From the NCBI GenBank assembly GCA_013286325.1, contig JABDFZ010000002.1:1-64000 (forward strand): 64,000 nucleotides of DNA, written 5' to 3'. Position 1 is the stretch's first letter; each line of letters opens with the position of its first letter. A model generated the notes under the pieces. The model saw only the letters and a program-made list of their open reading frames with translations, did no database searches and had not been told where the DNA came from. Below are positions 9,696 to 18,628 of the stretch, in pieces. The translations under genes were made by a program, and so were the position numbers. Source of the stretch: Bacteroidota bacterium (GTDB lineage: Bacteria; Bacteroidota; Bacteroidia; Sphingobacteriales; Sphingobacteriaceae).

Positions 9696-9769
9696 ATTTG
9701 ATTCAATTTCAATGCAAGGCAATACGTCAATTTGTGGTGATATAACAGTAGAAAATAAATTCATTATTT

Positions 9770-10222
9770 GTGGTTAAAATAGAACTGTTGACCCATATTA
9801 ATGCCCCCATTGAGCGATGTTTTAATATTGCACGCAGTATTGATGTGCATGTAGCATCAACTAAACAAACCGGGGAACAAGCCATCGGCGGACGTACAAG
9901 CGGGTTAATTGAGTTAGGTGAGACAGTTACCTGGAGGGCCAAACATTTCGGCATCTGGCAAAACCTGACTTCAAAAATCACAGAATTTGAGTATCCCAAT
10001 TATTTCACAGATGAGATGGTAAGCGGCGCCTTTAAAAGCTTTCGGCACGAGCATCTTTTTTATGCCGTGAATGATCAAACCGTAATGAAGGATATATTCA
10101 TATTCGAGTCTCCATATGGAATATTGGGAAAGGTTGCCAATTTTCTTTTTTTAGGCAGATACATGCAAAACCTTTTAATCAAGCGGAATAAGGTAATAAA
10201 AGAGGTTGTCGAAAAGCAATAA
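9770..10222 (+). CDS. SRPBCC (START/cyclase-like) family protein
   Basis: This 150-residue soluble protein has the SRPBCC helix-grip pattern: an opening strand IELLTHINAPIERCFNIARSIDVHV, a middle TVTWRAKHFGIWQNLTSKITEFEYPNYF, and a long C-terminal helix ending LIKRNKVIKEVVEKQ. Close homologues are described as ligand-binding cyclase-like proteins without a proven substrate. The only start in frame is a GTG at 9770; no ATG is available near the conserved N-terminus. It is a single-gene unit between the rhaEW terminator and a palindromic repeat. Confidence 0.82.
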   Translation: MVKIELLTHINAPIERCFNIARSIDVHVASTKQTGEQAIGGRTSGLIELGETVTWRAKHFGIWQNLTSKITEFEYPNYFTDEMVSGAFKSFRHEHLFYAVNDQTVMKDIFIFESPYGILGKVANFLFLGRYMQNLLIKRNKVIKEVVEKQ

Positions 10223-10249
10223 TCGCTGTGATTTATTCCAATTTAACCA

Positions 10250-10376
10250 CGCAGTCGCTCGGCTCTGCCGGGTGACGATTATATTGAGGCGTCTCGCCAA
10301 GATGTAAACAAATATCTATTGAATATAGGCCAGAGGCCCGTTAATACTGGTCACTAGGCAGAGCCGAGCGACTGCG
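10250..10376. repeat. Palindromic element with 20-bp perfect ends
   Basis: cgcagtcgctcggctctgcc at 10250-10269 is exactly repeated in inverse as ggcagagccgagcgactgcg at 10357-10376. The 127-nt unit fills the gap between two convergent genes. It may act as a bidirectional transcript end or be a MITE-like element. Confidence 0.85.
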
Positions 10377-10389
10377 GAGTAATGCCCTC

Positions 10390-11352
10390 TTAATTATAAA
10401 GCTTAAACTCAAATGGTTCATATGAAACCCCTTCATTACGAACCTTGATGTTTTTCTTTTCCAGATCTGCTTTCAATTCCATCCACCTTTTATTACGTAA
10501 AGTAGAGGCAGGGTACAATGTGTTTTCAAAATCATTGGTAATAATTCTTAACGATGTTGGCCTTTTATAAGGCTGTTCAAATACTATTTCTTTAATATCA
10601 GAAAGTCGATATACCTTTTTAAACCAAGGTATATTGTGTAGCCTCATCTCAAAATAATTGTCCGAAAGTTCAAAATAATACATTTTGAATCCCCAAAAAA
10701 AGAACCAGATAATGCCAAACGCAACGAAGCCTATCATTTGGTCAATGTTAAATATTAATGCAGCTTTTATAAATAAAAATATTGCAGGGGTTAAAAGAAA
10801 CCACATCATTATTCCTGTAAAGCTTAGAAGCTGATAGCCGTTGTATTTAATAAATGTCTCATGGATAACACTTGGTACAGGTTGTAATTTTATAGCTTCA
10901 ACAGCGCTCTTATCAACAACAACTTGCTGAATAAATACTTTAATTTGCGATGAATTACTGTACATATCGTCAAAAATATACTTTTCACGTTCTCCTTTAA
11001 ATTTGAGAGTAACGGCTTCTCTCCTGTCAAAATCCATAAAGCTGAATGATTTTTTGCCAGTAAGATCTATTTTTTCAAGATCAGTCCAATACAACTTCTC
11101 AGAATGATTAAATGTGATTGACTCCAAGTTAAGTTTAACCGCTGGAGTGTTTTTGAAAAACACGACTATGGAAATAACACTTAAAAATATCAGCCCTAAG
11201 CCCATCAATATCAATATGTATTCACCAATTTTTGAAGTTGCCTGATTATGCAATGTAAAAGCTATTGTGGCAAGTACTCCAAAAAACAGCAGGCGAAAAA
11301 ACAAGAATAAATAAAATTTTATAAGGTGCCGATGCGCAGTAATATCTGTCAT
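10390..11352 (-). CDS. Integral membrane protein, two PH-like modules, unknown function
   Basis: I do not recognise a named family with certainty. The 320 residues have four predicted membrane helices in two pairs (about 12-30 and 42-66; about 172-195 and 203-228). Each pair is followed by a beta-rich soluble stretch that resembles a bacterial PH-like module (LYWTDLEKIDLTGKKSF; VYRLSDIKEIVFEQPYKRP). This helix-pair plus PH-like layout occurs in uncharacterised STM3941-like proteins. The gene is monocistronic, on the strand opposite its left neighbour. Confidence 0.6.
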   Translation of the reverse strand: MTDITAHRHLIKFYLFLFFRLLFFGVLATIAFTLHNQATSKIGEYILILMGLGLIFLSVISIVVFFKNTPAVKLNLESITFNHSEKLYWTDLEKIDLTGKKSFSFMDFDRREAVTLKFKGEREKYIFDDMYSNSSQIKVFIQQVVVDKSAVEAIKLQPVPSVIHETFIKYNGYQLLSFTGIMMWFLLTPAIFLFIKAALIFNIDQMIGFVAFGIIWFFFWGFKMYYFELSDNYFEMRLHNIPWFKKVYRLSDIKEIVFEQPYKRPTSLRIITNDFENTLYPASTLRNKRWMELKADLEKKNIKVRNEGVSYEPFEFKLYN

Positions 11353-11445
11353 AGCGCTAATTTATATAAAAGAAAATTGCGGCAAAAGGTGCAAAATATT
11401 TTCATTTATTACATTGACCATGAACCATCAACTATGAACTTTCCC

Positions 11446-12630
11446 TCAATTCCCCAACTGCTTAACGGCCAGGTAAGCCATTAATCCTGTAGAAATTTTA
11501 AATGCATCTTCTTCCACATCGAAGGTAGGCGTATGAACTGACGAGGTAATGCCCCGGCTTTCGTTACGGGTGCCTAAGCGGTAAAAGCACGAGTCTGCAA
11601 CTTGCGAGTAATAGGCAAAATCTTCAGCAGCCATCCATATATCAAGGTCGAGCACGTTTTCTTTTCCAAGGTAGTCTTCAGCATGGCCACGGGTACTGGC
11701 AGTTAACTTTTCTTCATTGATCAGGAATGGGTATCCCCGCATTATATTGAATTCACAACTGGCGCCCATGCTTTCGCAAATGCCCTCAGCCATTTTTTTC
11801 ATTTTGATATGAGCCTCCTTGCGCCACTTTTCATCCATTGTGCGGAATGTGCCTTCCAGGTAAACCTCGTTAGGGATCACATTTGTTGCACCATTAGCTA
11901 TAACTTTACCAAATGAAAGCACCGAAGGGCTTTTAGGGTCGGCAAAGCGGCTTACTATCTGCTGCAATGCAGTTAACATATGTGCAGTGATAATAACAGG
12001 GTCAATATTTTGCTGTGGTTGTGCACCATGACCCCCTTTACCCCTTACGGTAACATATAGCTCATCGGTTGAAGCCATGTATTTTCCGGCACGGAAACCT
12101 ACTTTTCCTGCGTCAATCAACGGCATCACATGCTGACCTAAAACGGCCTGCGGCTTCGGATTTTCCAAGACTCCTTCTTTAATCATCAGGCTTGCCCCGC
12201 CGGGCAGTTTTTCTTCTGCCGGCTGAAAGATCAGCTTTACAGTTCCGCCAAACTGGCTTTTCAGATCAGTTAATATCTTAGCTGTCCCTAATAGTGAAGA
12301 GGTATGTGCGTCATGTCCGCAGGCATGCATCACGCCCACATTTTGCGATTTGTAGGAAACTTCATTAGCCTCGGTAATAGGCAAAGCATCCATATCTGCA
12401 CGAAGGGCAACCACGTTGTCCGAAGGTTTATCACCTTTAATTAAAGCCACCAGGCCGTTATCAGCCATTCGTTGATACTGTAGCCCCAGTTCATCAAGTT
12501 TTCCAGCCACAAAAGCAGAAGTTGCAACCTCGTGGAACGAAAGTTCAGGATGTGAATGAAGATGGCGGCGGTTAGCAACCACATCGTTAAAAATATTTTT
12601 TGATAACTGCTGTATCTGCTCTTTAATCAT
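11446..12630 (-). CDS. M20D-family amidohydrolase (N-acyl-amino-acid/hippurate hydrolase type)
   Basis: This is a metal-dependent amidase of the M20D peptidase group, which removes acyl groups from amino acids or cleaves related amides. The signature HACGHDAHTSSLLG (about residues 103-116), the following acidic site FQPAEEKLPGGASLM and the late WMAAEDFAYY match the family. Metal ligands (the Cys/His of HACGHDAH, the EE pair, the C-terminal His in SSVHTPTF) are present. The 394 residues are normal and no signal peptide is seen, so it is cytosolic. Its start overlaps the end of the upstream SPOR gene by 8 nt, which implies translational coupling. The substrate is unknown. Confidence 0.93.
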   Translation of the reverse strand: MIKEQIQQLSKNIFNDVVANRRHLHSHPELSFHEVATSAFVAGKLDELGLQYQRMADNGLVALIKGDKPSDNVVALRADMDALPITEANEVSYKSQNVGVMHACGHDAHTSSLLGTAKILTDLKSQFGGTVKLIFQPAEEKLPGGASLMIKEGVLENPKPQAVLGQHVMPLIDAGKVGFRAGKYMASTDELYVTVRGKGGHGAQPQQNIDPVIITAHMLTALQQIVSRFADPKSPSVLSFGKVIANGATNVIPNEVYLEGTFRTMDEKWRKEAHIKMKKMAEGICESMGASCEFNIMRGYPFLINEEKLTASTRGHAEDYLGKENVLDLDIWMAAEDFAYYSQVADSCFYRLGTRNESRGITSSVHTPTFDVEEDAFKISTGLMAYLAVKQLGN

Positions 12631-13087
12631 TGGGGGTATCCGTTTTTGGAGGGTTGATCTTTTCCGAAATAATAAACAGGCTGGTAAACATACCGGAGAT
12701 TTCGGTTACCAGCTTTTGTGCCTCAAGGCGTGTGCGGAAATCGCCCGCCCGCACCTTAAAATTTGGTTCGCTGTAGCTAATATAGGTACGCAGCTCAGGA
12801 TATTCTTCATTGAATTTAGCCTGGGCATTATAGGCCGCTTGCCTGCTCGAGCCAAAAAATATCTGCACACGATAACCATTTGAAGTTTCGCTGCCTGCGA
12901 AAGTGTTTTTATTAAAAGAGGCCCGTTTTGCCATCAGGGTATCAATCAACGGGTCTTTTATTACTTCAACCGTACCACGAGTTTGCGCAGCGGCTAATAA
13001 AGGCAAAAAACCAATTACAAAAAAAATGCAGAACCTTATCCGGCTTAATTTAGCTTTATAATAAGATACTGCGTTTTTCATTGTCAT
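12623..13087 (-). CDS. Secreted SPOR-domain protein
   Basis: This 154-residue protein has an N-terminal signal sequence (hydrophobic FCIFFVIGFLPLLAAAQ) and a C-terminal SPOR domain (about 68-145: YRVQIFFGSSRQAAYNAQAKF, RTYISYSEPNFKVRAGDF, AQKLVTEI). SPOR domains bind denuded peptidoglycan glycan strands, often at division sites. A periplasmic role is therefore likely, although the partner is unknown. Its stop overlaps the amidohydrolase start, so the two genes are co-translated. A palindromic repeat separates it from secA. Confidence 0.88.
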   Translation of the reverse strand: MTMKNAVSYYKAKLSRIRFCIFFVIGFLPLLAAAQTRGTVEVIKDPLIDTLMAKRASFNKNTFAGSETSNGYRVQIFFGSSRQAAYNAQAKFNEEYPELRTYISYSEPNFKVRAGDFRTRLEAQKLVTEISGMFTSLFIISEKINPPKTDTPND

Positions 13088-13098
13088 AATATCAATCT

Positions 13099-13194
13099 AT
13101 TGTCATTGCGAGGAGGAACGACGAAGCAATCTCGTCGCCAATCATGGCGATCATGCATAGCGAAGAGATTGTCACGCTTCGCTCGCAATGACAA
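13099..13194. repeat. Complete tgtcattgcgagg inverted-repeat element
   Basis: tgtcattgcgag near 13100 is repeated in inverse as ctcgcaatgaca near 13182-13193. Inner arms aagcaatctcgtcgcc and gagattgtcacgc add partial pairing. The element lies between secA and the SPOR gene. A half copy is at 6.2 kb. Confidence 0.85.
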
Positions 13195-13212
13195 GTTTGT
13201 TATTTGTGCCCC

Positions 13213-16200
13213 TTACGCCTGGCCTGCGCCGTGGCAGTTTTTATATTTTTTACCGCTTCCGCAAGGGCAGGGATCATTTCTGCCCACCTTCTGCTCAACT
13301 CTTACAGGTGTAGTTTTCTGTAGCTCGCGCATATCCTGCATAGCAGCGCCGTTTGCTTCGCTTACCAGCTCTGGCTTTGAAGTACGCATTTTTTTCAGGT
13401 CGAGCTTTGGTTGTGGCTTAGCCTCACGTATTTCCTCGGCATCCTGCTGAACCGGGATACCCCCCCTGAACAGGAAGCTCACCAAATCTTTATTTACACT
13501 GGCCAGCATCTGGCGGAACAATTCAAAAGCTTCAAATTTATAAACCAACAACGGGTCTTTTTGTTCGTAAACAGCGTTTTGTACCGACTGTTTTAACTCA
13601 TCCATCTCACGTAAATGCTCTTTCCAGGCATCATCAATCAGGTACAGCGTCACATTCTTCTCGAATGATTTAAATACTTCTATCCCTTTATTTTTGATGG
13701 CTTTTTTTAGCGGAACAGAAACCTGGATACCATTTATACCATCGGTAAATGGTACTACAATGTTTTCTACATATTCGCCGCGGGTGTCAAAAACATCTTT
13801 TAAAACCGGATAGGCTTGAGCGGCAATAGCATCCTGTTTACGTTTATAAAAATCGTTTACCTCGGCAAATACTTTGTCTACTATTTTGTTTATCGGTTTA
13901 TCGGTAAATTCATCATGGGTCAGCTCAACGTCAACCGAGAATAACCGAATCATTTCAACTATAAAACCTTCATAGTTGTTCGATTCTTTGTACTCCGTTA
14001 CCACATCTTCAACCACATCAAAAATGGTGTTGTTGATATCTACTTCCAAACGTTCGCCAAAAAGAGCATTTTTACGTTTTGCATAAATAACGGTACGCTG
14101 TGAGTTCATCACGTCATCATATTCCAGCAAACGCTTACGTATCCCGAAGTTGTTTTCTTCTACTTTCTTCTGCGCACGTTCAATAGAGCTGGAGATCATG
14201 GAGTGTTGTATCACTTCGCCTTCTTCAATACCCATACGCACCATAAGGTTAGAAATCCTTTCAGAACCAAACAAACGCATCAGGTTATCCTCCAGCGATA
14301 CAAAGAACTGTGACGATCCCGGATCGCCCTGTCTGCCCGCACGACCACGTAACTGGCGGTCAACACGGCGCGATTCATGGCGCTCAGTACCTACAATGGC
14401 TAAACCACCAGCATCTTTTACGCCAGGGCCTAATTTTATATCCGTACCACGACCAGCCATGTTGGTAGCTATGGTTACGGTACCAGCCATACCAGCCTCG
14501 GCAACAATATCAGCCTCTTTCTGGTGTAATTTGGCATTCAGTACGTTATGTTTTATACCGCGCAGCTTAAGCATACGGCTCAGTAATTCCGAAATTTCAA
14601 CCGATGTTGTACCTACAAGTACCGGGCGACCAGCTTGTGTCAGGGCTGCTATCTCTTCGGCAACAGCGTTGTATTTTTCCCGTACTGTGCGGTAAACCAG
14701 ATCTTGCCTGTCATCACGGCTGATATTGGTATTGGTCGGGATTTCAACCACATCAAGCTTGTATATTTCCCAAAACTCACCCGCTTCAGTAACTGCAGTA
14801 CCCGTCATACCGCAAAGCTTGTGGTACATACGGAAGTAATTTTGCAGGGTAATGGTAGCAAACGTTTGAGTGGCATCTTCCACCTTAACATTTTCCTTGG
14901 CCTCAATTGCCTGGTGCAAACCATCAGAGTAGCGGCGGCCATCAAGTACACGGCCTGTTTGCTCATCAACAATCTTTACCTTGCCTTCATCTAAAATGTA
15001 TTCTGTGTCTTTTTCAAAAAGGGTATAGGCCTTTAAAAGCTGGTTAACCGAGTGGATACGTTCCGATTTGATCGAGAAATCGCGCATCAATTCATCCTTG
15101 CGGCTAACTTTGGCTTCGGCAGGTAAGTCCGATTTTTCAATTTCCGATATTTCTGTACCTACATCAGGCATTACAAAAAAGTGAGGGTCTTCACCTGAGG
15201 CGGTGATCAGCTCAATACCTTTTTCAGCAAGCTCAACCTGGTTGTTTTTTTCGTCAATCACAAAAAACAGCTCCGCATCAACCTTATGCATTTCCTTGCT
15301 TTGGTCCTGCATATAAAAGTTTTCCGATTTTAATAGTAACTGCCTGTTTCCACCTTCGCTCAGGTATTTAATCAGTGCTTTGCTTTTTGGCAACCCTCTA
15401 AAGGCACGTAATAAGGCTAATCCACCTTCATCAGGGCCGCTTTTGCCTTCGGCAATTAATTTTTTGGCTTCATTTAAAATACCGTTCACATAGTTTTTCT
15501 GTGCATTAACCAGTCGCTCAATGCGTGGTTTCAGCTCATAAAACTCATGCTCGTCACCGCGAGGTATAGGGCCCGAAATGATCAAAGGTGTACGGGCGTC
15601 GTCAATTAATACCGAGTCAACCTCATCCACCATGGCATAATGCAGTTTTTTCTGAACCAGTTCTTCTGGGCTGCGTGTCATATTGTCACGCAGGTAGTCG
15701 AAGCCGAACTCATTGTTGGTGCCAAAAGTGATGTCGGCCATATAGGCTTTGCGCCTTTCTTCCGAATTTGGCTCATGCTTGTCAATACAATCAACCGATA
15801 AGCCGTGGAATTCATACAAAGGCCCCATCCATTCAGAGTCACGGCGTGCCAGGTAATCATTCACTGTTACTATATGTACACCCTGGCCAGCTAAGGCATT
15901 AAGGTAAGCGGGCAGCGTAGCTACCAGCGTTTTACCTTCACCTGTCGCCATTTCCGATATCTTTCCCTGGTGCAATACAATACCACCTATTAGCTGTACA
16001 TCGTAATGCACCATATCCCAGGTAACTTCATTGCCTGCAGCTAACCAGGTATTATGGTGGATAGCCTTGTCACCTTTTATAATTACGTTTGATTTACGTG
16101 CAGCCAGGTCACGGTCGAACTGATTTGCAGTAACTTCAATTGTTTTATTTTCTTTAAACCTTTTGGCAGTTTCCTTTACAACGGCAAAGCCTTCGGGCAA

Positions 16201-16521
16201 AATGCGCATTAAAATTTCTTCCAGCTCTTTGTTGCGGTCTTTTTCAAGCTTATCCAGTTGGGTATAAAGCTCAACCTTTTCATTTACATCAATGTCGGGG
16301 TTGTTTTCGGTCCGTTCCTTAATTGCAGCTATTTCGCTGTCAATCTGGGCAAGGCCTTCTGCTATAGTTGCTTTAAAACCTACTGTCTTATCCCTAAGTT
16401 CGTCATTGCTTAATCCGCCAATTTTGGCAAATTCAGCTTTAACCTTTTCAACAATAGGCAATATGCTTTTAACGTCTCTATCTGATTTGCTTCCGAAAAG
16501 CTTACTTATAAAATTTAACAT
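13213..16521 (-). CDS. secA: Preprotein translocase ATPase SecA
   Basis: This is the motor ATPase that drives preproteins through SecYEG. All main parts are visible in 1102 residues: the Walker A region [17 protein letters not shown], Walker B with [19 protein letters not shown], the preprotein-crosslinking region, the second nucleotide-binding domain ([36 protein letters not shown]), the helical scaffold, and a C-terminal zinc-binding tail with [14 protein letters not shown]. The protein is longer than the roughly 900-residue E. coli enzyme, as is usual in Bacteroidota. It stands alone on the minus strand. The start at 16521 gives the conserved [18 protein letters not shown]. Confidence 0.98.
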   Translation of the reverse strand: MLNFISKLFGSKSDRDVKSILPIVEKVKAEFAKIGGLSNDELRDKTVGFKATIAEGLAQIDSEIAAIKERTENNPDIDVNEKVELYTQLDKLEKDRNKELEEILMRILPEGFAVVKETAKRFKENKTIEVTANQFDRDLAARKSNVIIKGDKAIHHNTWLAAGNEVTWDMVHYDVQLIGGIVLHQGKISEMATGEGKTLVATLPAYLNALAGQGVHIVTVNDYLARRDSEWMGPLYEFHGLSVDCIDKHEPNSEERRKAYMADITFGTNNEFGFDYLRDNMTRSPEELVQKKLHYAMVDEVDSVLIDDARTPLIISGPIPRGDEHEFYELKPRIERLVNAQKNYVNGILNEAKKLIAEGKSGPDEGGLALLRAFRGLPKSKALIKYLSEGGNRQLLLKSENFYMQDQSKEMHKVDAELFFVIDEKNNQVELAEKGIELITASGEDPHFFVMPDVGTEISEIEKSDLPAEAKVSRKDELMRDFSIKSERIHSVNQLLKAYTLFEKDTEYILDEGKVKIVDEQTGRVLDGRRYSDGLHQAIEAKENVKVEDATQTFATITLQNYFRMYHKLCGMTGTAVTEAGEFWEIYKLDVVEIPTNTNISRDDRQDLVYRTVREKYNAVAEEIAALTQAGRPVLVGTTSVEISELLSRMLKLRGIKHNVLNAKLHQKEADIVAEAGMAGTVTIATNMAGRGTDIKLGPGVKDAGGLAIVGTERHESRRVDRQLRGRAGRQGDPGSSQFFVSLEDNLMRLFGSERISNLMVRMGIEEGEVIQHSMISSSIERAQKKVEENNFGIRKRLLEYDDVMNSQRTVIYAKRKNALFGERLEVDINNTIFDVVEDVVTEYKESNNYEGFIVEMIRLFSVDVELTHDEFTDKPINKIVDKVFAEVNDFYKRKQDAIAAQAYPVLKDVFDTRGEYVENIVVPFTDGINGIQVSVPLKKAIKNKGIEVFKSFEKNVTLYLIDDAWKEHLREMDELKQSVQNAVYEQKDPLLVYKFEAFELFRQMLASVNKDLVSFLFRGGIPVQQDAEEIREAKPQPKLDLKKMRTSKPELVSEANGAAMQDMRELQKTTPVRVEQKVGRNDPCPCGSGKKYKNCHGAGQA

Positions 16522-16803
16522 GCTATTTTTATATCTGTTGCAACAAACTCAACAATTGCGCCACGGCAATTTATGAGCCATTATGACAGGCAAAGTTACA
16601 GTTTTTGAGGGATTACACCGATTTCGATCACTGATTTTTACTGATTAAAGGGATTTAACTGATTATTTGATCGCTAATGATATTATTTAACTTATTATAA
16701 AAAGGAAAATCCTTTAATCATTTGAAGCAAGGTCATTAGATTAAAGGATATCTTTAATAAATTATTTATCTGCTAAATCACAATCATCAGCAAAAATCAG
16801 TGA
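16522..16803. repeat. Intergenic region with imperfect inverted repeat
   Basis: AT-rich spacer between secA and the cupin gene. atcactgatttttactgatt near 16627 is nearly inverted as atcagcaaaaatcagtgatt near 16787, and aaaggaaaatcctttaat near 16701 pairs with attaaaggatat near 16741. No ORF or RNA gene is evident. Confidence 0.5.
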
Positions 16804-17688
16804 TTACTTTTCCTGGGCGTTCATAATACCACCTACAATTTTACCATAGGCAAGCACGGGTGCAGCAGCGTACGAGATTTTTTTCTTCCAGTTAACGTAG
16901 CGGTCGTTTATAAAATTATCCCAGTTATTGCCGTTCAGTTGGGCACGGCCCAGGGAGATGCATGGCTCAGTGATTTTTGTGGTATGCCACCAGCCTGAAG
17001 GAAAAAGCAATGTTTCGCCTTCCTGTAAAGTAAATTCTATTGGTTTTGCCTCTTTAAACAATGGGAATTTTTCATAATCAGGGTCGAGGAAATTCACTTG
17101 CGAAAATTTCGGATTATCCTCAAATGGGTACATGCTTGGTGTTTGCTCTGGTGGGTACATTATAAAAACCTTCGACCCATATACCTGGGTAATCTGCGTA
17201 TGCATAAACAACGCATCATAATGCAAAAACGGAAAGCTTGAGCCTTTGCCGCCTAAAAATATTTCATACAATACTGTACCCTGCAACATTTTGCGGGGCA
17301 TTAGCTTATGGTTTATCCTGTCAATTTTTCCGTAAATAATTTCCGGTAAAAAATCTTTCATTAATTCAGGAAAAACCTTCTCTACATCAAAATTATATGG
17401 ATATGGCGCCGGGTTTTCGGCTGTGGAGGTTAGCATCTGGTCGATGAAATCGCCCATATTATGGGTAACCCCGTTTATATTTTTGTTTATGTGTGAATAA
17501 TTTTCTTTGAAATAAGCAGGTGTGAGCTTTTTCATGGCCTTCCAGTCCTTAGCGGCATCAGTAAGCACTACCGGAAGCGATTTTTTAACATACTCGTTTA
17601 AAAACTCTTCCTGCGAAAGGTTTGTCCGTCTGTCAACGCCTTTAATATCACTATACATTGGTTTTGCTTGTAATTGCTCAGTAACCAT
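16804..17688 (-). CDS. Cupin-8/JmjC-like protein, putative 2-oxoglutarate/Fe(II) hydroxylase
   Basis: This 294-residue cytosolic protein resembles the cupin_8 (JmjC-like, FIH-type) oxygenases. Seen in the sequence: the N-terminal VDRRTNLSQEEFLNEYVKKSLPVVL block, the probable metal motif HYD in FPFLHYDALFMH, and the distal histidine in LLFPSGWWHTTKITEPCISLG. This gives a His-x-Asp...His facial triad. Family members hydroxylate proteins or small molecules; no substrate can be deduced. A gene for a four-helix-type protein lies upstream on the same strand, about 80 nt away. Confidence 0.85.
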   Translation of the reverse strand: MVTEQLQAKPMYSDIKGVDRRTNLSQEEFLNEYVKKSLPVVLTDAAKDWKAMKKLTPAYFKENYSHINKNINGVTHNMGDFIDQMLTSTAENPAPYPYNFDVEKVFPELMKDFLPEIIYGKIDRINHKLMPRKMLQGTVLYEIFLGGKGSSFPFLHYDALFMHTQITQVYGSKVFIMYPPEQTPSMYPFEDNPKFSQVNFLDPDYEKFPLFKEAKPIEFTLQEGETLLFPSGWWHTTKITEPCISLGRAQLNGNNWDNFINDRYVNWKKKISYAAAPVLAYGKIVGGIMNAQEK

Positions 17689-17766
17689 ATTGCTTCTATT
17701 TAAAAATCACAGATTCACTTATACGGTTTTGAAAGCGACAGAGTTATAACAAATTACAGGTGGGGG

Positions 17767-18285
17767 CTACTGATTATCCTCCGGATCAATATCGTCCTCA
17801 TCGTCATCTTCAAATTCATCAAAAAAGCGGTCTTCGTCAAACATCAGCTCTTCCAGTTTTTCCTGTTCGGGAGTACTGGTATCAAAACGGATAGCCCAAT
17901 TATCGGGGATATCATAAGTTTTATCAAAACCCCTTATCCAGTCAACAAAAACTACCCTGAACTCTTCAACTTTATCACGCATCAGGTCTACATAATCCTC
18001 TTCGTTTATCTCCATCATAGAAGCAAACGATACAGCATTAAACATATCATGCACCGCCAGCTTTATTAAAACCGCATTTTGCATCCGTAACGAATATAAT
18101 CCGCCGCCTTCAGCGCCTGCTATTTTGGCTTGTATCAATGCAGCATTGCTAAACATTTGTGCCGCTAGGTCTTCCTTCCGGTCGTTTTCTTTTAATGCAT
18201 CGGCAATTATCTCTACCAGGTCAAATAGTTCCTGCGCCATTTTGTAAACCGGCAGTTTCTCATATTTTTCTAATCGACGGGGCAT
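17767..18285 (-). CDS. Hypothetical protein, four-helix-bundle type with acidic tail
   Basis: The N-terminus (YEKLPVYKMAQELFDLVEIIADALKEND) resembles the four-helix-bundle proteins related to the 23S rRNA intervening-sequence protein and Avd. The next segments are helical (AAQMFSNAALIQAKIAGAEGGGLYS, MQNAVLIKLAVHDMFNAVS). The last 25 or so residues are almost all Asp/Glu (FDEFEDDDEDDIDPEDNQ). The 172-residue protein has no signal or membrane segment. Its function is unknown. It may be expressed together with the downstream cupin gene. Confidence 0.65.
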   Translation of the reverse strand: MPRRLEKYEKLPVYKMAQELFDLVEIIADALKENDRKEDLAAQMFSNAALIQAKIAGAEGGGLYSLRMQNAVLIKLAVHDMFNAVSFASMMEINEEDYVDLMRDKVEEFRVVFVDWIRGFDKTYDIPDNWAIRFDTSTPEQEKLEELMFDEDRFFDEFEDDDEDDIDPEDNQ

Positions 18286-18459
18286 GGTATCAGAGACTGG
18301 AGGTTAGAGACCAGAGATCAGTTTATTAAAAAACGAATATAATAAAATATAGTCGCAGAATTCATATAAAGGATATGAGGTGCAAATCAAATTGTCACGT
18401 GTATTGTTTACTCACCTCTATAGGAGTCCTTCGGACCGGACTTCTGTAGCTTCAATTTT

Positions 18460-18519
18460 TCACCCTCTTTTTTGCTTGCAAAAGAGAGGGTGGTCAAGCG
18501 AAGCGATGACCGGGTGAGT
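18460..18519 (+). repeat. Palindromic repeat, family A
   Basis: tcaccctctttt ... aaagagagggtggtcaagcg ... aagcgatgaccgggtgagt. Outer tcaccc/gggtga and inner ccctctttt/aaagaggg can pair. Copies of the same layout are at 52.05 and 63.39 kb, with a diverged one at 3.3 kb. Confidence 0.85.
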
Positions 18520-18616
18520 TGAATAGGCGACAATTTGAATCGCAGCCAGGAAACGGGCATTTACTAACTGTTAAAAATAACTAACCTCTGATCTCTAACC
18601 TCTAATCACTAAATAC

Positions 18617-18624
18617 TATCTTTG
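18617..18624 (+). promoter_or_regulatory. Bacteroidota -7 element before purD
   Basis: TATCTTTG fits the TAnnTTTG consensus. It ends only 4 nt before the purD ATG, so a transcript from it would have almost no 5' leader. No clear -33 TTG is seen at the usual distance. Confidence 0.5.
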
Positions 18625-18628
18625 ACCC

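Larger units (their letters stand above)
18286..18628. other. Intergenic region, 343 nt, between divergent genes
   Basis: This spacer separates the minus-strand helical-bundle gene from purD. It contains a family A palindromic repeat (18460-18519), the small hairpin agtcc-ttcggacc-ggact just before it, and inverted echoes of ggttagagaccagagatcag near 18303 and ctgatctctaacctctaatc near 18587. It ends with the purD promoter element. No ORF is evident. Confidence 0.7.

Noticed and set aside
13100-13450. 116-residue plus-strand ORF between SPOR and secA genes
   Set aside because: Its first part is the palindromic repeat and the rest is antisense to the secA zinc tail.
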